A stretch of 64,000 nt of DNA from Streptomyces capillispiralis (lineage in GTDB: Bacteria > Actinomycetota > Actinomycetes > Streptomycetales > Streptomycetaceae): contig NZ_VIWV01000001.1 in the NCBI RefSeq assembly GCF_007829875.1, forward strand, positions 2,202,501-2,266,500, given 5' to 3'. Position 1 is the stretch's first letter; each line of letters opens with the position of its first letter. The position numbers and the translations under genes were made by a program. The notes below the pieces were generated by a model, which was not told where the DNA came from, did no database searches, and worked only from the letters and a program-made list of their open reading frames with translations. Of this stretch, positions 29,801 through 37,051 are shown one piece after another.

Positions 29801-31348
29801 GTAGCGGATCAGTTCCTGGTCGGTTCCGTCGGGGCCCGCACCGGTCAGGTGCAGGGCCGTGATCCGGTGGTCCCGGGTGGTGATGCGGATGTGGTGGCCC
29901 GCGCTGTGGGAGAGCGCGGCCGGGGCGCCGGCGGGGTCGTACTCGACGGTGACGCGGTTGCCGTTACGGTCCTCGATCCGCTCGAGCGGGGCGTGGTCCT
30001 CCGCGCGAGTGGTGAAGTGGCGGACCGTACCCGTGAAGGGGTCGGTGACCGTGTAGCCGTCCTGTGTGGTGCGCAGGGGCCAGCGGGGGCCCTCCGTGGG
30101 GAGGGCGGTCTCGCCGGGCCCGGGGTGCGGGTAGGCGAGGAGCAGTCCGTGCTCGTCGACGAGGACGACGCGTCCGGGTTCGATCTCCAGGCGCTGGTCC
30201 ACGGTGGAGGACCAGGACGGGCCGAACCAGCGGCCGGCGCGGTAGCCGGATTCGGCGCGCCGGGTGAAGACCAGGGGCAGGGCGCCGGGCAGGGCCACGT
30301 CGGTCTGCGGCAGGTACATCTTGCCGGTGGCCAGGTTGACGGGGTCGGTGGGGTCGTGGTGGGCGGGCGGGCTGTTGTCGCTGTGGGCGCCGCGTTCGCC
30401 GGCGTCGAGGTGGGATCCGGCGGTGCCCAGACCGGTGGGCCTGCCCACGCCGTTGGTGCCGTCGAGGCGGCGGGCCAGGCCGCTCGCTCCGCGCAGGCCG
30501 GCGCCGCCGGCCAGGCTGGGCGCCATGTAACCCAGCATGCGCAGCGGGTCCTTCTCGAACTGCTCCCAGGTGCTGGAGGCGCCCTGGTAGACGTCCTTGG
30601 AGAAGCCGACGGGGTCCCTGACCGCGCCGATGCCGCCGTCGAGGACCATCGCCCCGTCGTGGAGGTAGGCCTTCGGTTCGGTCAGCAGCCGGCCCGGGTT
30701 GACCGCCAGGCCGAACTCGACGAGGTCGTTCCAGCCGTCCTTCGCTCCGCCGGTGACCCGCTGCCAGCCGCTCGGACGCTTCGGGGCCTTCTCGGCGGCC
30801 TTGTGGAGGGTCCGCTTGGCGGTGCCCGCGGCTTTCGCCACCTCCTCCTGCGCGCCGTTGATCGCGGCGACCAGTTCGGCCATGGCGGTCCTGCCCGGGT
30901 CGGCCTCGGGGGGCCGGGTGGGCAGGGTGGTCGCGCCCGCCTTGACCGCCGTGTTGTAGTCGTCCACGGCCTGGGTGTACTGGCGGGAGAGGTCGCGGGC
31001 CACGGGTGCGTCGTGGTCGAGGATCTGCCGGGTGAGCCGCTGGGCTTCGTCGAGGACGTTCCGGTACGCCAGTACCGCGACGCCCGCTTCGACGAACGCG
31101 TGCATGGCGCCGTCGAGTTCCTTGGGCAGCTTCTTGACCGTCTTGCGGAACTCCTCCGCGGCCTCGCCCTGCCAGGGGTCGGTGTTGAGCTTGCGCAGTT
31201 GTTCCGCGCCCTCGCCGAAGTTGGCCGCCGCGGCGGCGAGTTTCTTCGTCAGCCGGTCGAGTGCGGAGGGCTTGCCCGGGATCCAGTCCTGGACGGTGTC
31301 TTCCGGGCCGATCCATATCCGGCGGAAGACGTACCGCTTGTCGGTCAT
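26819..31348 (-). CDS. WXG-RHS polymorphic toxin with ADP-ribosyltransferase-like tip
   Basis: 1509 aa. The ATG at 31348 has GGGGGAG upstream. Residues 30-190: helical WXG100-like domain with W59-Q-G61, the probable T7SS signal. About 331-400: DUF6531-like opening of the RHS cage (DPVNLATGKMYLPQ). About 410-1300: many YD repeats (YDPAGR, TYTYD). About 1306-1340: RHS core signature ending PDPLGLAP. Residues 1367-1509: variable C-terminus with the R-S-E pattern of arginine-type ADP-ribosyltransferases: Arg1373 (LFRGT), Ser1394 in PTSTD, Glu1436-x-Glu1438 (AEAEV). The tip DNA is much poorer in G+C (26881-26940: 28 of 60) than the cage (28261-28320: 40 of 60). Predicted target unknown. Confidence 0.88.
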   Translation of the reverse strand: MTDKRYVFRRIWIGPEDTVQDWIPGKPSALDRLTKKLAAAAANFGEGAEQLRKLNTDPWQGEAAEEFRKTVKKLPKELDGAMHAFVEAGVAVLAYRNVLDEAQRLTRQILDHDAPVARDLSRQYTQAVDDYNTAVKAGATTLPTRPPEADPGRTAMAELVAAINGAQEEVAKAAGTAKRTLHKAAEKAPKRPSGWQRVTGGAKDGWNDLVEFGLAVNPGRLLTEPKAYLHDGAMVLDGGIGAVRDPVGFSKDVYQGASSTWEQFEKDPLRMLGYMAPSLAGGAGLRGASGLARRLDGTNGVGRPTGLGTAGSHLDAGERGAHSDNSPPAHHDPTDPVNLATGKMYLPQTDVALPGALPLVFTRRAESGYRAGRWFGPSWSSTVDQRLEIEPGRVVLVDEHGLLLAYPHPGPGETALPTEGPRWPLRTTQDGYTVTDPFTGTVRHFTTRAEDHAPLERIEDRNGNRVTVEYDPAGAPAALSHSAGHHIRITTRDHRITALHLTGAGPDGTDQELIRYGYSPDGDLTEVTNSSGRPLRFTYDPAGRITSWTDTNDRGYTYAYDDRDRCVAEGGTEGHMTLRLHYGERALDTGLRITTATTGSGHVRRYLVDDRCQVVAETDPLGAITRFERDHHNRLLSRTDPLGHTTHLTYDEAGNLTSVIRPDGRVSRAEYNALHLPVNVWNTDGTTTHQTYDDRGNRTTVTTPTGHTTRFAHDERGHLTAVTDPLGHTTTVVCDDAGLPVRITDPLGATTSYERDTFGRPVTITDPTGAVTRLAWTVEGRLARRTAADGTTESWTYDGEGNCTTHTDRLGGTTRFEYTHFDLLTARTGPDGVRHEFEHDTELNLTKVTNPQGLTWRYTYDPAGRLTAETDFDDRTLTYSYDAAGRLTSRGDALARTLSYERNALGQVTRKHTADGTTTYTYDVTDQLAEATAPDGATLTIQRDAHGRTLSETVDDRTLTHAYDDLGRRTGRTTPTGATTTWTYDPAGRRTGMTASGRAIDFTYDPAGRELTRRIGETVTLEHTFDPLGRLTSQSVTGTDGRSLQHRAYTYRADGALVRIDDQLTGERRFDLDAAGRVTAVHAENWTERYAYDEAGNQTQASWPTSHPGQEATGVRAYTGTRITRAGRVRYEHDSLGRIVLRQKTRLSRKPDTWHYEWDTEDRLTSVTTPDGTRWRYTYDPLGRRTAKLRLAEDGETITEEVRFTWDGTTLCEQTTTSPALSHPVTLTWDHRGFHPIAQTERLTAADAPQQEIDSRFFAIVTDLVGTPTELIDDEGNTAWRTRSTLWGTTTWPADSPTYTPLRFPGQYYDPETGLHYNYFRHYDPETARYVTPDPLGLAPAPNPRAYIPNPHMWFDPLGLAPAGCPNEEHLFRGTTLGFNASEGTQNSGFTPTSTDPGVATAFARHSEQFGEAVVQVIPRSALEGVQLETGYIRAEAEVAVRLHASELGRRASVQLPVDVAHDILKGMGIHVPRVKSYEGISDALQWDIPKLTPDQIANFVAEAYKNGT

Positions 31349-31371
31349 GCTGGGCTCCCCCGCTCCTGCCG

Positions 31372-31860
31372 CTACCCCTGGCCCCGGTCCTCGCCGTCGC
31401 GGTCGACGGGCTCCAGACGGCCACGGAACTCGGTGCGCTTCTCGGTGATGCCGTGCTCCTCCAGGAAGGTGGAGACGGGGTGGTCCTCTTTGTACTGTTC
31501 CTGCCGTTCGAGCATCATGACCTTGTACCGGGCCTTGGTCTCGGCGACCAGGAAGTCGTTGATGGTGGCGCTCAGCGCGGAGACGATCACGTCGGCGTCG
31601 TCGGCGATGCAGCCCAGGCCGTGGCACCATTTGTCGAGGAAGTCGTTGACCGCGCCGGTCACTTCGCTCGCCCCGGTCCTGTCCTCTCCGGCCAGGGACG
31701 CGAGGTCGAACCTCGCCTCCGCGCGTTCCTTGGAGATCGCGCGGGCCGCGTCCGTGGACTCTTCGAGGGGCCGGGCGATCGACTGGAGGAACGTGACCTC
31801 CCACTTGAACTCGCCGCCGTCCGCGCCCCGCGGGATGAGCCAGCTCTGCCCGTCGCTCAT
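31372..31860 (-). CDS. Helical T7SS-associated protein upstream of RHS toxin
   Basis: 162 aa. The ATG overlaps the stop of the SseB-like gene (ATGA), and the gene ends 23 bases before the RHS start. Mostly helical, with a central DKWCHGLGC segment and a charged C-terminal half. Size and position suggest a partner or chaperone for the WXG domain of the RHS protein. It has W-x-x-G rather than W-x-G. No family recognised with certainty. Confidence 0.7.
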   Translation of the reverse strand: MSDGQSWLIPRGADGGEFKWEVTFLQSIARPLEESTDAARAISKERAEARFDLASLAGEDRTGASEVTGAVNDFLDKWCHGLGCIADDADVIVSALSATINDFLVAETKARYKVMMLERQEQYKEDHPVSTFLEEHGITEKRTEFRGRLEPVDRDGEDRGQG

Positions 31861-32441
31861 GCGGCGCTGCCCCGTGGCCGGTACGAGACGTGCAGCACGG
31901 GCTCGGTCCTCGTGGCGGCCGACGAGAGCCGCACCGCGTGCTCGGCGGCGGGGTCCAGCCACACGTCGAGGCCGGGTGGCAGCAGGTCGAGGACGTCGGC
32001 GCCCGTCGTCGAGAACCAGGCTCCGCCGCCCGTGAACAGCTCGAACCGCTCCAGTGACGTGAACACCGGCACCAGCCGGTCGGGCGGCGTGACGCCGGCG
32101 GACGGGTCGGGCGCGGTCGCCAGGTCGAGGATGCGGGAGCCGCTGGACGTGCCGGCGGCGGGGCGTGCCGGTGCGGTGACCGTCAGGAAGCCCGGTTCTT
32201 GCGGGCGTTCGCAGTAGACGCGGGCACGCAGGAACGCGTCGAAGACGTCCTGCGGTGACGCCTCACCGGCCTTCGCCCGCCGTACGACCTCCGCCAGGCC
32301 GGCCGCCTCGTCCGGCGCGGTGCCGACCATGCCCTCCGGCTGCCGTGGCTCCGCCGGTGGCGTCGTGCCGGCGCTGCCCTCCGATGCCGTATCGGCGTCA
32401 CCGGTCGCCGGTTCGTCGGCGCCGCCCCCGTTCGTACGCAT
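31857..32441 (-). CDS. SseB-like domain protein in the RHS operon
   Basis: 194 aa from the ATG at 32441; a GTG at 32456 would add five residues. After a disordered 50-residue N-terminus, the sequence (VFDAFLRARVYCERP ... LVPVFTSLERFELF ... DLLPPGLDVWLDPAAEHAVRL) matches the SseB N-terminal domain pattern. Such proteins are common beside actinobacterial T7SS cargo, where a chaperone or EspG-like role is plausible but unproven. First gene of the four-gene RHS operon and coupled to the next by ATGA. Confidence 0.75.
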   Translation of the reverse strand: MRTNGGGADEPATGDADTASEGSAGTTPPAEPRQPEGMVGTAPDEAAGLAEVVRRAKAGEASPQDVFDAFLRARVYCERPQEPGFLTVTAPARPAAGTSSGSRILDLATAPDPSAGVTPPDRLVPVFTSLERFELFTGGGAWFSTTGADVLDLLPPGLDVWLDPAAEHAVRLSSAATRTEPVLHVSYRPRGSAA

Positions 32442-32521
32442 GTGCCCAAAGATCACACACGCTCTTCGCGATGCGCAACGCGGCTGTGCGGGCGCGCACT
32501 TGTGCGCCGCGTGCGTACGGC

Positions 32522-32553
32522 GGGGAGGCGGCCCGGGGCCGGGCCGCCTCCCC
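32522..32553 (-). terminator. esxBA terminator
   Basis: A perfect 14-bp inverted repeat (32522-32535 with 32540-32553) with a four-base loop starts 31 bases past the esxA stop on the minus strand. It separates esxBA from the RHS operon, so the abundant Esx pair and the toxin are probably transcribed at different levels. Confidence 0.75.
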
Positions 32554-32583
32554 TTCTCCGTCCGGGCGGGACGGTGCCGTCTC

Positions 32584-32895
32584 TCAGCCCATCAGCATGC
32601 GGAAGCGGGCCGCGTTGCCGTGGTCGGTGTCCTGGTAGCCGATGACCGACTGGTCCAGGAGCTGGGCGATGCGCGCCAGCTTCTGGCACATCTGGTCCAT
32701 CTCCGAGCTGCTGCTGCGCTGGATCTCGGCGTAGGCGGTCTTGGCCTCGCCCTCCCAGGTCTCGGCGACGGCCTTGACCTTGCGCATGAGGATCTCGAGC
32801 TGCTCGGCCAGCTCCTTGGCCGTCTTGCGCACGTCCTGGGCGGCCTGGGTGACGGTGTCGTAGTTGACCGCAGTGCGGTCGTAGTTGACGCTCAC
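32584..32895 (-). CDS. esxA: WXG100 secreted protein EsxA
   Basis: 103 aa ESX-family protein. Helix-turn-helix hairpin with W47-E-G49 in the turn. C-terminally there is a Y-x-x-x-D element (Tyr87 to Asp91, YQDTD), the general T7SS signal that in mycobacteria is carried by the EsxB-type member, so the A/B naming follows Streptomyces gene order, not this motif. GTG start with AGGAGA upstream. It forms an operon and presumably a heterodimer with the gene 40 bases upstream. In S. coelicolor the pair is secreted and affects sporulation. Confidence 0.9.
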   Translation of the reverse strand: MSVNYDRTAVNYDTVTQAAQDVRKTAKELAEQLEILMRKVKAVAETWEGEAKTAYAEIQRSSSSEMDQMCQKLARIAQLLDQSVIGYQDTDHGNAARFRMLMG

Positions 32896-32935
32896 TGTGT
32901 GTTCTTCTCCTGGTGGCGGGCGGCGCTGGGGCAGG

Positions 32936-33268
32936 TCAGGCGAGGTCGGTGATGCGGCTGGTGACCTGGTAGGAGTTGTCCACCCGGCGGATCTCCGTCA
33001 CCCGCTCCTGCTCGTGGGAGGTGAAGCCCTTGACGCTCATCCGCATGACCTCCTCGAGGTCGACGAGGTCGTCCTGGATCTTCTTCAGGTGCTGGTTGAC
33101 ACCGCGCTGGACGGTGTCGAACTCCTTGCCCGCCGCGCCCTGCCAGCCCGCCTGGATCATGTCGACGACGCTGTTGAGCGACGTCACCCTGCTGCTCACG
33201 TCCGTGTGGAAGTCACGGATCCTGTCCGCGAGGTCCGTCAGGTCCGAGTCGCTGTAATTGACGCTCAT
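32936..33268 (-). CDS. esxB: WXG100 secreted protein EsxB
   Basis: 110 aa ESX-family protein with W42-Q-G44 in the turn (AGWQGAAGKEF). Both it and the next protein begin MSVNY, suggesting duplication of an ancestral gene. No Y-x-x-x-D is seen at its C-terminus. ATG start with GAGG nine bases upstream. First gene of esxBA, behind a good promoter candidate about 170 bases upstream. Confidence 0.9.
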   Translation of the reverse strand: MSVNYSDSDLTDLADRIRDFHTDVSSRVTSLNSVVDMIQAGWQGAAGKEFDTVQRGVNQHLKKIQDDLVDLEEVMRMSVKGFTSHEQERVTEIRRVDNSYQVTSRITDLA

Positions 33269-33612
33269 GGTCTCTTGCCCTCCTCGTGAAGCACCGGTGG
33301 CTGGTCACCACCGTGACGGGCCGCCGTGGACGGATATCCAGGCTGTCCTGGCGGACAAGAACCGCTGCGCCCCCGCGCGACGCGTGGTCGCAGCCTCGCG
33401 CCGCCCCCGTGCCGTACCACACTCGTGGTACCCGGAGCCACTTTAGTCACTTGACATGGGGGTTCCAACTGCAAAGCGAATACAGGCCGGTTCGGGGCGG
33501 GTACTGTCCGCCAGAACCGCGTGATCCGGTCATCGGGCGGGCCCTCCCCGTGGAGGCGTTCAGTACGGTGACCGTGGATCGTACGTACGTCACGAAAGGA
33601 CACCGTTCCGCC
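33269..33612. other. Divergent control region of esxBA and the DUF397 gene
   Basis: 344 bases without a gene. It contains the esxBA promoter candidate at 33440-33468 (listed separately). On the plus strand TTGACA is present at 33451-33456, but no matching -10 lies 16-18 bases downstream, so I do not call a promoter for the DUF397 gene. Confidence 0.4.
33440..33468 (-). promoter_or_regulatory. esxBA promoter candidate
   Basis: On the minus strand TTGGAA (33468-33463) and TAAAGT (33445-33440) are separated by exactly 17 bases, a good vegetative-type promoter for this high-GC genome. It directs transcription toward esxB, with a leader of roughly 165 bases. Confidence 0.55.
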
Positions 33613-33924
33613 ATGGCTGAGCTGCCGGACCAGGAACCCGAGACGCGCCAGGAGATCAGAGCGCGCAAGGAGCGCGAGCGGGACGAGTTGTACGCCCTGG
33701 ACATCTCCGGCGTCGAGTGGCACAGCGCTCCGGGCACGGAGACGCACGAGGAGCGGGTGGAGATCGCCTACCTGCCCGGCGGTGCGGTGGCCATGCGGTC
33801 GTCGCTCGATCCGGCGACGGTGCTGCGCTACACGGAGGCGGAATGGCGTGCCTTCGTCCTGGGCGCGCGGGACGGCGAGTTCGACCTGGAGCCGTCGCCG
33901 GGGGGCCCGGCGGGCTCCGAGTGA
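33613..33924 (+). CDS. DUF397 domain protein
   Basis: 103 aa. The 60-residue core (WHSAPGTETHEERVEIAYLPGGAVAMRSS ... AFVLGARDGEFD) matches DUF397, a small domain usually encoded beside XRE-type helix-turn-helix regulators in Streptomyces. Here no XRE gene is adjacent; the gene stands alone between esxBA and mycP2. The ATG at 33613 has AAAGGA about 12 bases upstream. It may modulate a distant regulator; the role is not known. Confidence 0.8.
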   Translation: MAELPDQEPETRQEIRARKERERDELYALDISGVEWHSAPGTETHEERVEIAYLPGGAVAMRSSLDPATVLRYTEAEWRAFVLGARDGEFDLEPSPGGPAGSE

Positions 33925-33955
33925 CGTCGTTCCGGGGCCGTGGGGGCCGGGGGCG

Positions 33956-35260
33956 TCACGCCCCTCGGTCCTCTCCCCGGCGGCGGCGCAGGTCGCGCAG
34001 GGCGACGGCCGTTCCGGCGATGACGGTGATCAGGACCGCGGTGATCCCCAGCGCGTAGGTGGCGTGGCGCTCGTCGCGTTCCGCCGGGGTCTCGGCCAGG
34101 GAGAACGGGGCCACGTCGGGGGCGCGGGCCTCGGTCGCGCCGGGGTCGGGGACGGGGGACGAGGGAGGGTCGGCGACGTCGGACTCCTGTACGGCGCGGA
34201 CCGGGTCGACCACGCCCCAGCCGACGAAGTCGTCGTGTCCGTTGACGGAACGCTCCGCCGTCTGCTCGATCCGCGTGACGATCTGGGCCGTGCTCCAGTC
34301 GGGGTGCTTCTCCTTGAGCAGGGCCGCCACGCCGGCGACGAAGGGGGCGGAGAAGCTGGTTCCGCTGTCGGTGCACTGGCCGCCGCCGGGGACCGTGGAG
34401 ACGATGTCGACTCCGGGTGCGGCCACTCCGACGAAGCTTCCGGCCTGGGAGAACGCGGCGCGTTCGTTGTTCCGGTCGGACGAGGCCACGGCCAGTACGC
34501 CGTCGAAGGCCGCCGGGTAGGTGTTCCTGGCCTTGCCGTCCAGACCGTCGTTGCCCGCCGAGGCGACCACGACGACCTTCCGCGCGATGGCCTCGCGGAC
34601 GGCCTCGGCCAGGGCGGAGGTGGCGGACAGGGGCTTGGTGGTGTCCTGGGAGATGTTGATGACGTCGGCGCCCTTCGCCACGGCGTGGTCGATGGCCCGG
34701 GCCATGCTGTCGGAGTCACCGCTGCTGTCGGCGTCGTTCTGGCGGACGGGGATGACGGTGGCGTTCGGGGCCAGACCGACGAAGCCCGTTCCTTCGCGGG
34801 GCCGGGCCGCGATGATGCCCGCGACCTTGGTTCCGTGTCCCACCTCGTCGTTGGTGGGGTCGCCGCCCTTGCCCCCGGCGAGCAGGTCCAGTCCGGCCGC
34901 CTTGTCGACGGCCGTCGCGAGCTGGGGGTTCTCGTCGTCGACGCCCGTGTCGATGACCGCCACCCGCACTCCCTTGCCCTTGTCGGTGCCCTGCCAGAGC
35001 TCGTCCAGCAGTACGCGCTGGAGCGACCAGGGGCGTGCCTTGAACTGTTTCTCGCTGGGATAGGTGCACGCACCGCTGCCGGCGAGCCGGACGCGCTCCC
35101 CGGGGTGTCCCGGCACGCCCTGGGCGGACGCGGGCGCGCTGCCTCCTAGGGCGGGCACGGGCGCGCTGCCTCCGAGGGCGAGGGCGGGCGCGCCGGCTCC
35201 GAGGGCGGGCAGGAGTACGGCGAGTACGGCGGCCGGCAGAGCGGCCTTGGTCGGCGTCAC
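33956..35260 (-). CDS. mycP2: Type VII secretion-associated serine protease (mycosin) 2
   Basis: 434 aa subtilisin-like mycosin. GTG start with AAAGGGA upstream; signal peptide to about residue 28. Triad intact: Asp104 (VIDTGVD), His142 (VGHGTKVAG), Ser302 (DSGTSFSAP), oxyanion Asn237. A short duplicated GGSAP segment follows the signal peptide. The C-terminal membrane helix is at about residues 402-424, followed by a basic tail. It lies downstream of eccB on the same strand. Sequence around the active site differs clearly from MycP1, so the two are old paralogues, not a recent copy. Confidence 0.93.
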   Translation of the reverse strand: MTPTKAALPAAVLAVLLPALGAGAPALALGGSAPVPALGGSAPASAQGVPGHPGERVRLAGSGACTYPSEKQFKARPWSLQRVLLDELWQGTDKGKGVRVAVIDTGVDDENPQLATAVDKAAGLDLLAGGKGGDPTNDEVGHGTKVAGIIAARPREGTGFVGLAPNATVIPVRQNDADSSGDSDSMARAIDHAVAKGADVINISQDTTKPLSATSALAEAVREAIARKVVVVASAGNDGLDGKARNTYPAAFDGVLAVASSDRNNERAAFSQAGSFVGVAAPGVDIVSTVPGGGQCTDSGTSFSAPFVAGVAALLKEKHPDWSTAQIVTRIEQTAERSVNGHDDFVGWGVVDPVRAVQESDVADPPSSPVPDPGATEARAPDVAPFSLAETPAERDERHATYALGITAVLITVIAGTAVALRDLRRRRGEDRGA

Positions 35261-35345
35261 CGGTACGGTCCCTTTCGAGTGTGCGTGCGTGCGAACGGTT
35301 GCGTGCCGGGGGTGCGGCGGTCGTGGCTGCGCACGCGCGGCCGGG

Positions 35346-36872
35346 TCACGAACCCTGTGGCTGCCGGGCGCTGTTGGTGTCGAGGCGGGGCCCCTTCGCC
35401 AGGAACTCGGACCAGGCCAGCGGAACCTTCGTCGGCCGGACGTTCCGGTAGCCGAGCTTGGCCTGGGCCTCGCTGGGCTCGGGAGTTCCGTCGCGGCCCT
35501 TGCGCTGCCCATCGGCACCGATGTCCGAGGCCTCGCTGTCGCTGTCGCCGTTCGCCTGAACGGCGTACCGCAGTCCGGTGTCCGTCACGAGGAAGAGTGA
35601 TCCGGCCTCGGACGCCATGCCCTGGATCTGTGTGTAGAGCTGGCCCGTCCCCGGGGTGACGTACGTGCTCGTGCCGTCGGCCGTGGTGCCGACGGGATAG
35701 CCGCTGCCCGCCCAGGTGCTGAGGGAGGTGGAGTTGTCCTCGCCGACGCCGCGCAGCACGCTGCACACCGTGTCCCGCCCGCCGTCCGCGGAGTTGACCT
35801 GGCGGACCCGCCGGTCCGGCCAGTCGGCGGGCCGGCCCCCGAAGGGTTCCGTGTCGGCGGTGAAGTCCTGCAGACCCACGGTGCGGGCCTCGCCGTTCAG
35901 GTTCAGCACGGCCGTCTGCGGCGAGGAGATCAGCAGCCAGGCGGTGAACTCGCTGACCGGCCGCACCTTGCCGGGGAGCACCACGTAGTGCTGGGTCCCC
36001 TCGCCGGTCTCCGTCCGGAGGACCATGCCGACCCTGTTCTCGTCCGCCGACAGCTGTCCCGGCACGCCCGCCGGGTCGCCGACCCCGGACGGCAGCACCG
36101 GGAAGCGGATCGGGTCGCCCTCGTGGAGGGTGGCGAGCCACTCCTCGGTGACGGGCTGGGGCTTGCGGGAGCCGACGAGGGCGATGGTCAGCGGGTCGGT
36201 CTCCGCTCCGGTGACGGCGTACGCGGTTCCGTGCGCGTCGACGAGGAAGCGGTCGCCGGTACGGGTCGTCACGTACAGGGCCTCGCCGCCGGAGAGCCGT
36301 TCCGGTCCGTCGGTCCTCTTCTCGTCGGGACCGGCGAGTACGAACGCCGCCTCCTGCACCGTCCCGTTGCCGTCCTTGCCGCCGGGCTGCTCGCACACGG
36401 CCCAGCGCTTGGCCCGCCCGGCCTCGTCCGGGGAGGGCAGGCGGTCGGGTGCGTAGGGGACGCCGAGGATCGGTCCGCGCGGCAGTTCGCCGGAGTCGAG
36501 GATCTTGTCGCTGACCTGCACGACCTGGTACTGCGCGTCGTTCATCAGCAGGCGCGCCGAGGCGAGGTTGAGCACCGGGTGCAGACGCTCGACGCCGTCA
36601 GTCTTGAGGACGACGTAACGGGTCGTCGACTGCTTGCCCACGATCACCCGCGTACCGGGTTCGTCCCAACCGGGAGGAGCGGTGGGCTTGAACATGCCCC
36701 ACGCCCCGAAGACGCCCAGCACCAGCACGCCGGCCACCAGGCTCGGCACGACGGCCCGCAGCGGCCTGGGGGCTCCCTCCTCGGATCCCGACGGTGAGGG
36801 CTGCAGAAAGGCGGCCAGCATGCGCCGCTTCGCGAACGTGTAGGCGTTGAGTTCGTCCCGCCGTGATGCCAT
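35346..36872 (-). CDS. eccB: Type VII secretion protein EccB
   Basis: 508 aa core complex subunit. EccB start signature (MASRRDELNAYTFAKRRM) and a single membrane helix at about residues 38-61, then a large extracytoplasmic domain with the EccB repeats (RYVVLKTDGVERLHPVLN; QYQVVQVSDKIL; YAVTG...). Two Cys (WAVCEQPG and TVCSVLRG) fit the conserved disulfide. GGGGGAG upstream of ATG. Upstream of mycP2 and divergent from eccE. Confidence 0.93.
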   Translation of the reverse strand: MASRRDELNAYTFAKRRMLAAFLQPSPSGSEEGAPRPLRAVVPSLVAGVLVLGVFGAWGMFKPTAPPGWDEPGTRVIVGKQSTTRYVVLKTDGVERLHPVLNLASARLLMNDAQYQVVQVSDKILDSGELPRGPILGVPYAPDRLPSPDEAGRAKRWAVCEQPGGKDGNGTVQEAAFVLAGPDEKRTDGPERLSGGEALYVTTRTGDRFLVDAHGTAYAVTGAETDPLTIALVGSRKPQPVTEEWLATLHEGDPIRFPVLPSGVGDPAGVPGQLSADENRVGMVLRTETGEGTQHYVVLPGKVRPVSEFTAWLLISSPQTAVLNLNGEARTVGLQDFTADTEPFGGRPADWPDRRVRQVNSADGGRDTVCSVLRGVGEDNSTSLSTWAGSGYPVGTTADGTSTYVTPGTGQLYTQIQGMASEAGSLFLVTDTGLRYAVQANGDSDSEASDIGADGQRKGRDGTPEPSEAQAKLGYRNVRPTKVPLAWSEFLAKGPRLDTNSARQPQGS

Positions 36873-37051
36873 GAGTGACTGCCGCTCCCCCGATACCGCC
36901 CCGGGGTCCCAGTCCCCGGCCGCCCGTTGTCGGACCGGCCCCCTACTATGCCTGGTGATCGTCCGTGTGCGTGGAGCAGGTGGGGTACGCGGGCTTTCCG
37001 AGCCGTAGTGGTGTTGTTGCTCGGGCTGTTGTGACCAGAGCGGGGGATGGA

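Noticed and set aside
27191..32035. Very long open frame on the plus strand opposite the RHS operon
   Set aside because: It is antisense to a gene with clear RHS domains; composition-driven openness in high-GC DNA explains it. No family motif is visible.
33451..33456. TTGACA as a promoter for the DUF397 gene
   Set aside because: No -10-like hexamer lies at 16-18 bases; it also lies within the better-supported esxBA promoter on the other strand.
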